Assembly (NCBI RefSeq): GCF_002192255.1
Contig: NZ_CP021768.1
Span: 3,180,001-3,244,000, forward strand
DNA: 64,000 nucleotides
Direction of reading: 5' to 3'
From: Stenotrophomonas sp. WZN-1
GTDB lineage: Bacteria; Pseudomonadota; Gammaproteobacteria; Xanthomonadales; Xanthomonadaceae
The notes beneath the pieces are model-generated. The model saw only the letters and a list, made by a program, of their open reading frames with translations, was not told the origin of the DNA and did not search any database. The translations under genes and the position numbers were made by a program. This document shows, piece after piece, positions 54,222-62,593 of the stretch (its first letter is position 1; every line of letters starts with the position of its first letter).

Positions 54222-54242
54222 GTGCGAACCGTTGGTTCGCAC
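54222..54242 (+). repeat. SMAG-like hairpin GTGCGAACC / GGTTCGCAC
   Basis: A 9-bp stem with a GTT loop, with GGTGG before it, the partner of 54181-54203. Confidence 0.7.
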
Positions 54243-54252
54243 GCTCTCCGCT

Positions 54253-55605
54253 TCACGCCCCGCCCTTCAGGATCACTTCGGCCAGGCGATCGTAGTCCCC
54301 ACCGAAATGGTGGTCACCCGGCAACTTAACCTTCCTCACGCCGTCATTGGCCGGCAGATCCGGGCACAGCGCGTCCTCATCCTTGTCGCCGTACACGCAC
54401 AGCGTTTTTTCCGCCGGCAGCCTGGCCACTTCCGGCGCGATCGGCAGGCCGTCGCCGCCACCGCCCAGCCAGTTGCTGACATGGAATTCGAAGTCGGCCT
54501 TCCTGCCCACCGACAGCAGCACGATGCGCTCCAGCGCCTCACGGGTGCCGGCGTCGAGCTGGTTGATGGTGGCCGGCAGCACGTCGGCGCCCTGCGAGAA
54601 ACCGATCAGCATCACCTTGTCGCGGTGCCACTGCTGGCGGTAGTGGTCGATGATCTTCTGCAGGTCAGCAGCGAAGCCCTTCGGTGTGCGCTCGCTCCAG
54701 AAGTAACGCAGCGAGTCGATGCCGACCACCGCCACGCCATGCTCGTTGAGCGACGACGCCACGTCCTTGTCCAGGCCGGCCCAGCCACCGTCTCCGGAAA
54801 CGAACACGGCCAGCGTATCGCCGCTGCCGGTCGCCGGCATTTCCACCACGGGCAGACCCTTCAGTGCAGCAGGCGGCGGTGCCAGGCTGACGCCGGCCTG
54901 CGCCCCGATCACCCGTGCCGCAGCCACCAGGCCCGGTGACGCATCACCGCGCGTGGTGCGCTTGAACTCGCGCGCCATCGCCACCTTCTGCACGAACCGG
55001 CTGGCCTCGCTCACCTTGCAGCCGTGGTCACCGGCCGCACTCAACCATGGGAAGTTCAGTTCGGCGGGCTGGAGCGTGTTGTGCTTCACGCCATCGCCGC
55101 AGACCATGCGCTCGTGGCTGTGGCCCGGGCAGAAGCCGGTGGTCAGCAGGCCGGCGAACACCTGGGTATCGGCCTGCGCGGCCAGCGAATAGGCCAGTTC
55201 GGCGCCTTCACCATCACCGCCGACCAGCGGCAGGTGGTAGCCGGGCAGATGCAGGGAGGCCTGCAACCAGCGCGAGAAGTTCTCGACGTCACCGGAACCG
55301 AACGAACAGGTCGGATCACCCTCGCGCTTGAGCACCCCGCGCAGGTGCGCGATGTCCACGGCTGCGACCATCGCGCCATCGGCACGCAGGGCCTCGATCG
55401 GCAGACGGCTGGTATCGCCACCGGCGCTGGGTTCGTGGAACCAGATCACCACCCGCTGCGGCGTTCCCGACGGCATGTGCACCGGAATCTGTTCGAACCG
55501 CCCGTGGCTGAACTGCTGCACGGCCGCTGCCGCTGCCGCTGTTGCCGGCAGTGCGGCCAGCGCCAGCACCACACCCATTGCCCTGCCCAGCCCTGCACGC
55601 TTCAT
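54253..55605 (-). CDS. VirJ/AcvB-like periplasmic hydrolase
   Basis: The 450-residue secreted protein has a signal peptide (MKRAGLGRAMGVVLALAALP...) and two alpha/beta-hydrolase-like halves. The N-terminal half has WFHEPSAGG and PLVGGDGEGAELAYSLA; the C-terminal VirJ-type half has AVFVSGDGGWAGLDKDVASSL, VVGIDSLRYFWSERTPKG and LIGFSQGADVLPATINQL (nucleophile Ser in GFSQGA). The VirJ/AcvB proteins of Agrobacterium and relatives act on lysyl-phosphatidylglycerol. Its position head-on against mprF fits a role in removing or tuning aminoacylated lipid. The start at 55605 gives a proper signal peptide. Confidence 0.88.
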   Translation of the reverse strand: MKRAGLGRAMGVVLALAALPATAAAAAAVQQFSHGRFEQIPVHMPSGTPQRVVIWFHEPSAGGDTSRLPIEALRADGAMVAAVDIAHLRGVLKREGDPTCSFGSGDVENFSRWLQASLHLPGYHLPLVGGDGEGAELAYSLAAQADTQVFAGLLTTGFCPGHSHERMVCGDGVKHNTLQPAELNFPWLSAAGDHGCKVSEASRFVQKVAMAREFKRTTRGDASPGLVAAARVIGAQAGVSLAPPPAALKGLPVVEMPATGSGDTLAVFVSGDGGWAGLDKDVASSLNEHGVAVVGIDSLRYFWSERTPKGFAADLQKIIDHYRQQWHRDKVMLIGFSQGADVLPATINQLDAGTREALERIVLLSVGRKADFEFHVSNWLGGGGDGLPIAPEVARLPAEKTLCVYGDKDEDALCPDLPANDGVRKVKLPGDHHFGGDYDRLAEVILKGGA

Positions 55606-55683
55606 ATCGCAGCCCCGATGGAATACGCACACGATACGCTGCCTCCCCGTACACGGCACGTACCGGTGCAGGCCGTTGGGGTT

Positions 55684-56301
55684 TCAGCAGGCCGCGGCGC
55701 GACGACTGCGCCGATACAGCGCCAGCGCCAGATACAGCAGCCAGCCCACGATCACCACGATCACGACTTTCTGCCCCAGCCCGCGCGGCGGGCCGCCACG
55801 CCACAGTACGTGCAGCCACAACAGCACGAAGGCCAGCCAGGCCCAGCCCCAGAGTAGGCCGGCGGCGGACTGCCAGCCCGGTTCGCGGCGCAGGTACCAG
55901 GCCTGCAGCAGCATGCCGACGCTGGCGCACAGGAACGCGGTGTTGGCCGCCAGCCCATGGATGAACGGTGCCAGCAGCGGCGTGGCTTCGGGCAGCCAGC
56001 TGTCACCAATGGCGACCGTCGCCAGGCCCAGCGCCGAAACCGTGAACAGCAGCGGCGCCGCCGCGCTGCGCCGCGGGCCGATGCTGCCGCGATAGAGGGC
56101 GATGCCGAGCAGGGCGATCGCCAGTGCCAGCAGGCAGTAGGCCGCGCGCAACGCCAGCCCCCACGGCCCGTGCAGGTAGAGGCTGAGCGTGGCCCGCACC
56201 CAATCCAGATCGGTGCGCGCGAACTGGGTCCACAGCGCGGTGGCCACGAACAGCAGCAGCGCCACCAGCGCCAGCAGCGCCGCCGGACGCGCGCGGCTCA
56301 T
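55684..56301 (-). CDS. DUF998-like multi-pass membrane protein
   Basis: This 205-residue protein of about seven membrane helices has a lone-pair residue set at DLDWVRATLSLYLHGPWGLALRAAYCLLALAIALLG, resembling the DUF998 family, and C-terminal helices LLWGWAWLAFVLLWLHVLW and VVIVVIVGWLLYLALALY. The start overlaps the stop of the next-upstream small gene (ATGA), so they are co-translated. Function unknown. Confidence 0.7.
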   Translation of the reverse strand: MSRARPAALLALVALLLFVATALWTQFARTDLDWVRATLSLYLHGPWGLALRAAYCLLALAIALLGIALYRGSIGPRRSAAAPLLFTVSALGLATVAIGDSWLPEATPLLAPFIHGLAANTAFLCASVGMLLQAWYLRREPGWQSAAGLLWGWAWLAFVLLWLHVLWRGGPPRGLGQKVVIVVIVGWLLYLALALYRRSRRAAAC

Positions 56302-56471
56302 GCGGACGCCTCCGGGTGCCGCGCCTGCCATTCGGCCAACGCCTTGCGATAGCGCTGCAGCTCATCGGCATACAGATCCAGCACGCACAGCGGGCACCCG
56401 CTGCCGCAGCATTCGTTGGGACCGGGCTCTTCCGGCGGCATCGGACGGGGATCGGGATCAGGGACGGACAC
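56298..56471 (-). CDS. Short oxidoreductase-like protein with CC.SGC.LC motif
   Basis: The 57-residue protein is read from the minus strand: start GTG 56471, then VPDPDPRPMPPEEPGPNE, the cluster CCGSGCPLCVLDLYADELQRY, and the tail KALAEWQARHPEASA. The cysteine spacing and following LDLY.DEL match the 'oxidoreductase-like' N-terminal domain family found in eukaryotic and proteobacterial proteins. A zinc or iron site is possible. The stop overlaps the following DUF998-like gene (ATGA), which argues for a real gene. A longer start is ruled out upstream; an internal ATG 56441 is an alternative. Confidence 0.75.
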   Translation of the reverse strand: MSVPDPDPRPMPPEEPGPNECCGSGCPLCVLDLYADELQRYRKALAEWQARHPEASA

Positions 56472-56516
56472 GATTGGAAGCGGCGGTGGAAACGGGCCCC
56501 AGTGTACCGGGCTGGC

Positions 56517-57119
56517 TCAGCGGCCCAGCTGCCGGCGCAGGTTGTCGCGCGCGGCAGCGTCGAGGCGCTGGTGGAAGAATCCGCTGAGGAAGATGCGCGG
56601 TGCGCGCAGCAGACCCTGCAGGAAACGGCGGCGGCCAGCGCGATACAGGAAGCCCGGCACCACGCCCTTGTACTCCTCGGCCACGCCACGGTCATAGGCG
56701 GTGAACACTGGTTCCGGCGCGGCCAGGATCGCCATGTCGCAGTCCATGAACAGCGCTGCCTCGGCATCGACATCGTCCGGGCCGAGCTCGCCATGGCGAG
56801 CGGTCAGCAGGATCAGCTGCTCGACCCGGGCCGCATCGACTGCGGCGAGTTCCGGCGCCTGTGCGATCGCCTGCAGGGCCAGCTGCGCGGAACGCGCCTC
56901 GTTGTCCTTTCGCCCCGCCACGTAGATCGCATCGTGATAGAGCACGGCCAGGTAGACCTCAGCCGGTTGCTGCCAGCCAGGGCCGTCGGCAACCTCCTGG
57001 CAGTGCTGCAGCACCGCGCGTACGTGGCCGAAGTGATGGTAGGCACGTGGCGGCGTCGCATAGCTGTCCTGCAGCGCCTGCCACTGCGCCGGAGCGAGCG
57101 TCAGCGGGGAGAAGTCCAT
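56517..57119 (-). CDS. HD-domain metal-dependent hydrolase
   Basis: The 200-residue protein is an HD-superfamily phosphohydrolase-like protein: YHHFGHVRAVLQHCQEVA (metal His), VYLAVLYHDAIYVAGRKDNEARSA (the HD pair and NE...S), and ELGPDDVDAEAALFMDCDMAILAAPEPVF with a further conserved Asp. Its substrate is unknown. It lies 45 bp upstream of the small oxidoreductase-like gene on the same strand; the spacing suggests a common transcript. Confidence 0.82.
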   Translation of the reverse strand: MDFSPLTLAPAQWQALQDSYATPPRAYHHFGHVRAVLQHCQEVADGPGWQQPAEVYLAVLYHDAIYVAGRKDNEARSAQLALQAIAQAPELAAVDAARVEQLILLTARHGELGPDDVDAEAALFMDCDMAILAAPEPVFTAYDRGVAEEYKGVVPGFLYRAGRRRFLQGLLRAPRIFLSGFFHQRLDAAARDNLRRQLGR

Positions 57120-57348
57120 GCCCGGATCATCCTGCCTGCGCCGGTGACGGGCAAGCTGGCGGTTTTTTCACCACACCCTCACAACGCCCTTCGCACGGGG
57201 CCGCAACGCGGTTGTCCACAGCTTTGTCGAGCGCTGGTCCACACCCGCTGTGGATGAACGCGCGGGCCGACCAGCGGTCGCTGCAGCGGTGCGCGCACAG
57301 GTCTACACTCGCCTCAGGCGGGAGCGCCCGCCGCTGCCGGGAGCCGTC

Positions 57349-58500
57349 ATGTACCGTCCTGCCGCCCGATCCGCTCTGCTCGCACTGGCCGCCTTGGCGG
57401 CACCGTCCGCGATCGCACTGAACCCTGTCACGACCGAAACCCCCGCAGTGGTTGCCAGCACCGCCGCACCGACGATGCCGACGCCGCAGCAGGTGTTCGC
57501 GATTCCACCGGCGATGCGCGACATGCTGCGCACGCAGGTGATCAACCGCAGCTACTCGCGTGAGCAGCGCCTGCAGGCGCTGGTGGAGATGATCTTCGAC
57601 CGCCATGGCATGGACCTGCAGTACGACGCCGACGCGACCCTCACCGTCAGCGAAATCTGGCAGCAGCGACGTGCCAACTGCCTGGCCTTCACCCTGATGT
57701 TCGTCGCGCTGGCACGCGAAGCCGGCATCCAGGCACGCGTGCAGGAAGTCGGCCAGGTGGTGTCGTGGTACCAGGACCAGGCCCAGGGCCTGGTCTACAG
57801 CGTCGGCCACGTCAATGCCGGGGTCGGCTTCGCCGGCCGCTTCGCCACCGTCGATCTGGATCGCAACGTGCTGTACGACCGCCGCGGGCCGCTGCCGATC
57901 AGCCAGGCACGGGCATTGGCACACTTCTACAACAACCGCGGCGCCGAGCGCATGGCCAGCGGCGATCTGGTGGGCGCGCGCACCTTCTTCAATGCCGCAC
58001 TGGCGCAGGACAACAGCTTCGCGGCCACCTGGAACAATCTGGGCGTGCTGGAAAACCGCAAGGGCGATGCCGTCGCTGCGCGCCGGGCATTGGAAACGGC
58101 ACTGCGGCTGGACGGCCGCCAGGACGCTGCACTGACCAACGCCAGCGCCCTCTACCGCAAGCTGGGCATGGTCGCGCAGGCGCAGGCACTGGAGCAGCGG
58201 TTGCAGTCGGTGCAGCGCGAAGACCCGTTCGCGCAGTACATGTTCGGCGCCGAGGCCGAACGCGCCGGCCAACTGGAGCAGGCGATCCGCTATTACCGGC
58301 AGGCCGTGCGCCTGTACGACACCGCGCACCAGTTCCACTTCGGGCTGGCGCGGGTCTATTTCCTGGCCGGCCAGCTCAAGCGCGCCGATCGTGAACTGCT
58401 GCGTGCACAGGAACTGGGCGGTGCAACGCAGCAGGCGCGCTACCAGGCCAAGCTGGACAGCCTGGCCCGCTGGCGCGCGCAGCAGCAGGCCAGGCGCTGA
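57349..58500 (+). CDS. Transglutaminase-like/TPR secreted protein
   Basis: The 383-residue protein has a signal peptide (MYRPAARSALLALAALAAPSAIA) and a transglutaminase-like domain: QQRRANCLAFTLMFVALAREAGIQARVQEV (Cys nucleophile in NCLAF), VYSVGHVNAGVGF (His) and FATVDLDRNVLYDRRG (Asp). This is followed by TPR repeats (residues about 185-370: FFNAALAQDNSFAATWNNLGVLENRKGDAVAARRALETAL and similar). GGAG lies 6 nt before ATG 57349; TACACT (57303-57308) is a plausible -10. It probably cleaves or cross-links peptide substrates in the periplasm, which is inferred from fold only. Confidence 0.82.
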   Translation: MYRPAARSALLALAALAAPSAIALNPVTTETPAVVASTAAPTMPTPQQVFAIPPAMRDMLRTQVINRSYSREQRLQALVEMIFDRHGMDLQYDADATLTVSEIWQQRRANCLAFTLMFVALAREAGIQARVQEVGQVVSWYQDQAQGLVYSVGHVNAGVGFAGRFATVDLDRNVLYDRRGPLPISQARALAHFYNNRGAERMASGDLVGARTFFNAALAQDNSFAATWNNLGVLENRKGDAVAARRALETALRLDGRQDAALTNASALYRKLGMVAQAQALEQRLQSVQREDPFAQYMFGAEAERAGQLEQAIRYYRQAVRLYDTAHQFHFGLARVYFLAGQLKRADRELLRAQELGGATQQARYQAKLDSLARWRAQQQARR

Positions 58501-58507
58501 ACGCCGG

Positions 58508-58843
58508 TCAGGCCTTCTTGAGGAAGCAGGTCTTCAGGACCAGGCCCTTGATCTTGTCCGAGTTGCCTTCGATGTGCTCCGCATCGTCCTCGACCAGGCG
58601 GATGTTGCGGATCACGGTGCCCTGCTTGAGCGGGATCGAGGAGCCCTTCACCTTCAGGTCCTTGATCACGGTGACGGTGTCGCCGGCCTGCAGGGTGTTG
58701 CCGTTGCTGTCACGCACGACCAGGGTCGAACCGGCACCTTCCTCGGCGGTCCATTCGAAGCCGCAGTCGGCGCAGATCCACAGCGCGCCATCGGCATAGG
58801 TGTTTTCCAGGGTGCACTGCGGGCAGGCGGGGGCAGAAGACAT
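58508..58843 (-). CDS. yjdM: Zinc-ribbon protein YjdM (PhnA family)
   Basis: The 111-residue protein starts MSSAPACPQCTLENTYADGALWICADCGFEW, a zinc ribbon with two CxxC pairs, and continues with the PhnA/YjdM domain VVRDSNGNTLQAGDTVTVIKDLKVKGSSIPLKQGTVIRNIRLV and KGLVLKTCFLKKA. Despite the old PhnA name, no phosphonate hydrolase activity is established for this family. The start at 58843 has GAGG 9 nt upstream. It is convergent with the TPR gene. Confidence 0.93.
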   Translation of the reverse strand: MSSAPACPQCTLENTYADGALWICADCGFEWTAEEGAGSTLVVRDSNGNTLQAGDTVTVIKDLKVKGSSIPLKQGTVIRNIRLVEDDAEHIEGNSDKIKGLVLKTCFLKKA

Positions 58844-59038
58844 CAGCAAGTACCTCAAAGTGAATCAACAGCCACCATTGTAACCGCCCGGCTCCCCTGC
58901 CCTTTTCCGGGAGGCGCCCGGCGAACCGCATGACCCGATCCGGAACCCCGATCCGGAACGGGAGGCCGCAGGAACTTGCAGTCGGCGGCGAACTGCAGCA
59001 GAGTGCGCGGCCCCTGATCGCCCCCCCCGGAACTCCCC

Positions 59039-60400
59039 ATGCGCCTCGGCATCGACTTCGGTACCAGCAACTCCGCCGCCGCCATCGTGCATGAGGGGAA
59101 ACTGCTGCCGATCCGCTTCGGCGACGCCGAGCAGTTCCGCACCAGCGTGTATTTCCCCGGCGTGGTGCCCGACCCGGATGACTTCCAGCTCGACGACGGC
59201 CAGGAACACCAACTGCAGCAGATGATCGACAGCGCCGCGCGCGCGGCGCGTGCCGCCGGCCAGGAACGCACGCCGCAGGCGCTGCGCCGCGAAGCCCTGC
59301 GCGCGCTGCGCCGGGAATGGATGGAGGCCCGCGCCGGCAAGAAACGCAGCGCCAACGACCTGCTGCAGAACGCGGTCTACGGCGACGAAGCGCTGGAAGC
59401 CTATTTCGAGGAACACGAAGGCAACCTGGTGCAGAGCCCGAAGTCGATGCTCGGCTACAACCTGCACCCGCGCGCGAAGCAGACCATCACTGGCATCGCC
59501 GCGCACATCCTCGAGCACATCCGCCTGACCGCCAGCGCCCAGCTCGGCCAGCCGCTGCGCGCTGCCCTGCTTGGCCGACCGGTGCAGTTCCGCAGCTCGA
59601 TCGGCGCTGCAGGCAACGACCAGGCGCTGGACATACTGCGCGAGGCGGCCACCCAGGCCGGCTTTGACCAGATCGATTTCCTCGAAGAACCTGCGGCGGC
59701 GGCCATGCACTACCACGCCGAAAGCCGCGAGCGGCACCAGGCGGTGATCGTCGATATAGGCGGCGGCACCACCGACATCGCCCATGCCGAGGTCGGCGGC
59801 GACGACGCCCCGCGCATCCACCGCGCCTGGGGTATCGCCCGTGGCGGTACCGATATCGACCTGGCGCTGAGCCTGTCCAGCTACATGCCGCTGTTCGGCC
59901 GCGGCATCACCCGCGTGCCCGCCCATCATTACGTGGAAGCGGCCACCGTGCAGGACATGACCCGCCAGCGCGACTTCCGCCTGCACAAGTACGACCATGT
60001 GGACGCGCCCTGGGGCGACCGCCTGCAGGCCTTGCAGGACACCGGCAACACTGCCCGCCTGTACCGCGACGTTGAACGCGCCAAGATCGCCCTCAGCGCT
60101 GCCAGCGTGCACCGCAGCACGCTGGACTACATTGCCCGCGACCTGCATGCCGACAGCAGCGCCGATGGACTGGCCGCCGCCGCCCAAGGCTACCTGGAGC
60201 AGATCCGCGAGCTGCTGGCCCAGGTCCGCAGCGACATCGGCAGCGACCCGGATGCGGTGTTCCTGACCGGCGGCATGTCCCGCGCAGGCTACCTGCGCCA
60301 GGCGGTAGCGGCCGCCTTCCCGGGCGCCCGTATGGTCCACGGCGAGCCCTCGCTGGGCGTGGTCCAGGGCCTTGCGCTGGCGGCAGCCAGCCAGGATTAA
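59039..60400 (+). CDS. yegD: YegD-type Hsp70 family protein
   Basis: The 453-residue protein is a short Hsp70/actin-fold protein: LGIDFGTSNSAAAIV (phosphate 1), LEEPAAAAMHYHAES (phosphate/helix), VIVDIGGGTTDIAHAE (phosphate 2), RGGTDIDLALS, and VFLTGGMSRAGYLRQAV (adenosine). The substrate-binding domain of DnaK is missing; this is typical of YegD. It might act as an ATP-dependent chaperone-like protein, but its clients are unknown. The upstream gap has a 12-bp direct repeat. Confidence 0.92.
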   Translation: MRLGIDFGTSNSAAAIVHEGKLLPIRFGDAEQFRTSVYFPGVVPDPDDFQLDDGQEHQLQQMIDSAARAARAAGQERTPQALRREALRALRREWMEARAGKKRSANDLLQNAVYGDEALEAYFEEHEGNLVQSPKSMLGYNLHPRAKQTITGIAAHILEHIRLTASAQLGQPLRAALLGRPVQFRSSIGAAGNDQALDILREAATQAGFDQIDFLEEPAAAAMHYHAESRERHQAVIVDIGGGTTDIAHAEVGGDDAPRIHRAWGIARGGTDIDLALSLSSYMPLFGRGITRVPAHHYVEAATVQDMTRQRDFRLHKYDHVDAPWGDRLQALQDTGNTARLYRDVERAKIALSAASVHRSTLDYIARDLHADSSADGLAAAAQGYLEQIRELLAQVRSDIGSDPDAVFLTGGMSRAGYLRQAVAAAFPGARMVHGEPSLGVVQGLALAAASQD

Positions 60401-60536
60401 CAAAACGTTACGCGGTCTAAGTTACTGTTGGTCGGCTAGAACCCTGCTGCACCTTCCACCGGCCACGCCGGTGTGTGTCCACAGTGCAGCCTGGCCCGCC
60501 CAGCGGGCCTAGCGGCCATGCCTTCCTGGCTCGTTC

Positions 60537-60923
60537 ATGGTCCGCGCAGCACCTGAGCCGCCATCGAGACCCGCTTTGGGCACCCGCCAGGCCCCTGAGG
60601 CCTTACAACCTGACGCAGCACCTGCACCCATCGACTGCCGCCGTTGTGACGCGGTCTGTTGCCGGTTACCCGTGCTGCTGCAGCCCGGCGACCACGTGCC
60701 CGGCCAGTTCCTGTCACGCGACACCCACGGCCGTGCCGTGATGGCGCGCAACGAGGAAGGCTGGTGCGCGGCGATCGATCCCTATCACCTGCGCTGCACG
60801 ATCTATTCGCAGCGCCCGGCGATCTGCCGCCAGTTTTCGATGGGCGGCGATGACTGCCGCCGCGAGCGGCAGGACTACCTGCGCCAGGCCGATGCCTGGG
60901 CGCTTTCCTCCCCTTCCACCTGA
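60537..60923 (+). CDS. YkgJ family cysteine cluster protein
   Basis: The 128-residue protein contains IDCRRCDAVCCRLPVLLQPGD, with CxxC, CC and later CTIYSQRPAICRQFSMGGDDCR. The pattern matches the YkgJ zinc/iron-binding cysteine cluster family. The N-terminal 30 residues are proline-rich and possibly not translated: a start nearer the cluster cannot be ruled out, but no better ATG is available. A downstream 60-residue gene follows at 11 bp. Confidence 0.75.
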   Translation: MVRAAPEPPSRPALGTRQAPEALQPDAAPAPIDCRRCDAVCCRLPVLLQPGDHVPGQFLSRDTHGRAVMARNEEGWCAAIDPYHLRCTIYSQRPAICRQFSMGGDDCRRERQDYLRQADAWALSSPST

Positions 60924-60934
60924 CAGGAGCAACC

Positions 60935-61117
60935 ATGCCCCGCAAGGCAAAGACCCCCGCGAAGGCCAGCAACAGCATCCGCAGCGAACGCAAGGGCGCG
61001 GCCGCCAGCACCGTGGTCAGCAGCGATTCGATCGCTTCGGACCTGGCAGCGTTCCGCAAGGCCGGTGGCAAGATCGAAGTCCTCGGCACCACCTGGGCGC
61101 TGAAGAAAGCCAGCTGA
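60935..61117 (+). CDS. Small basic protein of unknown function
   Basis: The 60-residue protein is lysine/alanine/serine-rich at its N-terminus (MPRKAKTPAKASNSIRSERK) and ends in a short fold-like part (LAAFRKAGGKIEVLGTTWALKKAS). AGGAG precedes the ATG with good spacing. No family recognised; it follows the YkgJ gene and is probably co-transcribed with it. Confidence 0.65.
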   Translation: MPRKAKTPAKASNSIRSERKGAAASTVVSSDSIASDLAAFRKAGGKIEVLGTTWALKKAS

Positions 61118-61166
61118 CCCAGCTCCGACCGCGGCGGCGCTGCCGCCGCGGCCTGCCGGATCGCGC

Positions 61167-62048
61167 TCAGCGATCCAGACTCACCCGGACACTGCCCGAA
61201 TGCGACTGGATGCGGATGTCACCGTCGCCACTGCCGAGCCGTGTATCGAGATGGCTGCCGGGGCCGTAGCGCGGCCGCTCCACCTGGCCGGCATCGCTGT
61301 TGATCGACCCGCTGAAGCTGTTCACCGACAGCTGCGCCGAGACCGAGCGTGGCAACCGCAGGTTGACCGACGCACTTACCGATTCGACGTTGATACGCCC
61401 CCCCGGCGCCAGCCCGGCCGCCGATAGATCGATGCTGCCCGATACGGTTTCCACCGCCAGCCGCTGCACCCGCCCGGCATCGACCTCGACCCGGCCGGAT
61501 ACCGTCTGTGCACCGATGTCACCGGACACGCCGCCACCGGCTTCGATGCGGCCGCTGACCGTGTTCACGTCCAGCTTCGGGGTCTGCAGGCGCGCGCTGA
61601 CACCGCCACTGACCGTATTGAGCTTGCTGTCGCCGCTGCGACCGGAGGCGCTCAGGCTGCCGCTGACGGTGTCGGCCTGCAGGCGGCGCACATCGATGCC
61701 GCTGATGTCCTGGCTGGCACTGACCGTGCTCAGCAGCAGTTCCACCGAACGCGGCACGTTCAGCACCAGCGTCGCGCCACCGTTGTTGTTGCGACGCGGA
61801 TACTCGATCTCCCAGCGCACGCGGTTGGCACTCTTCTCCTGGCGCAGCTGCAGGCCATCGCTGAGCGTACCGGTGAGCTGCACGTCATTGCGGTCCCAGC
61901 CACGCACGGTCACTTTGCCGGCCACATTGCTCAGTTCGATGCGGCCACCGGCGGCCAGGTTGTGGCGCTCGTCGATCCGGGTGTCAGCCAGGGCCACCGC
62001 GGGCAGCAGCAACAGCGCGGCGCAGCTGGTCATCAGGGTTCGTGTCAT
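61167..62048 (-). CDS. DUF4097 beta-repeat secreted protein
   Basis: The 293-residue protein has a signal peptide (ending VALA) and a chain of DUF4097-type repeats. Each contains a VSG/SGS pattern (ADTVSGSLSASG, LNTVSGGVSARLQ, VNTVSGRIEAGG, AQTVSGRVEVDAG, VETVSGSIDLSA), giving a right-handed beta-helix-like shape. The end is IRIQSHSGSVRVSL. It is the third gene of the ECF sigma operon; the sensing role is inference. Confidence 0.82.
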   Translation of the reverse strand: MTRTLMTSCAALLLLPAVALADTRIDERHNLAAGGRIELSNVAGKVTVRGWDRNDVQLTGTLSDGLQLRQEKSANRVRWEIEYPRRNNNGGATLVLNVPRSVELLLSTVSASQDISGIDVRRLQADTVSGSLSASGRSGDSKLNTVSGGVSARLQTPKLDVNTVSGRIEAGGGVSGDIGAQTVSGRVEVDAGRVQRLAVETVSGSIDLSAAGLAPGGRINVESVSASVNLRLPRSVSAQLSVNSFSGSINSDAGQVERPRYGPGSHLDTRLGSGDGDIRIQSHSGSVRVSLDR

Positions 62049-62059
62049 CAGGGGTCTCC

Positions 62060-62593
62060 TCAGGTCGTCAGGCCGGATTCGGCGGCATAAGCCGCCTGCC
62101 GGGTCAATTCCAGCCGCAGCGCATAGGTGCGCTTGAGCTGGCCGAGCAGATGCGGCGCACGTGGATCCTGCGCCAGCGCGGCCTGGATCTGTGCCGCGCT
62201 TTCATCGAGTTCGTGCAGCGCCGGCTGCCATTCCGGCGCCCGGCCCGCGGGCAACGAGGCCACTGCCTGCTGATACTGCTCGGTCATCGCCGCGGCCTGC
62301 AGCTGCAGGGTAGACGGCACCGGCGCGTCCGGCTGCGCATGGCGCCACGGCACCACCGCGTAGAGCGCCAGGCTTGCGGCCAGTGCGGCCCCCACCGGCA
62401 ACCACCAGCGCCGGCGCGATCGCACCGGCAGCGCCACCACGTCGCCGGTCGGCGCAGGCGCCGCTTGTGGTTCACGCGGCGGCAGCTGCGCCGACAACCG
62501 CGCCCAGCCATCGGCGGGCAGGCTGCGTTCGGATGGCAGCGCGCGCAGTCGGGCCGCCAGATCGTGGTCGGAATCGTGTTCGTGCGTACTCAT
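62060..62593 (-). CDS. Predicted anti-sigma factor
   Basis: The 177-residue protein has an N-terminal cytoplasmic region (about residues 1-60), one transmembrane helix (WWLPVGAALAASLALYAVVPW, about 63-83) and a periplasmic tail. The start overlaps the ECF sigma stop (ATGA). The position and layout fit an anti-sigma factor, but no zinc-binding ZAS motif (HxxxCxxC) is present, so it is a non-ZAS type. It is 11 bp before the DUF4097 gene. Confidence 0.7.
   Translation of the reverse strand: MSTHEHDSDHDLAARLRALPSERSLPADGWARLSAQLPPREPQAAPAPTGDVVALPVRSRRRWWLPVGAALAASLALYAVVPWRHAQPDAPVPSTLQLQAAAMTEQYQQAVASLPAGRAPEWQPALHELDESAAQIQAALAQDPRAPHLLGQLKRTYALRLELTRQAAYAAESGLTT

Noticed and set aside
60493..60509. 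Terminator at GGCCCGC-CCA-GCGGGCC
   Set aside because: A perfect 7-bp hairpin but with no T-run and 27 bp ahead of the YkgJ start; left as an unassigned hairpin.
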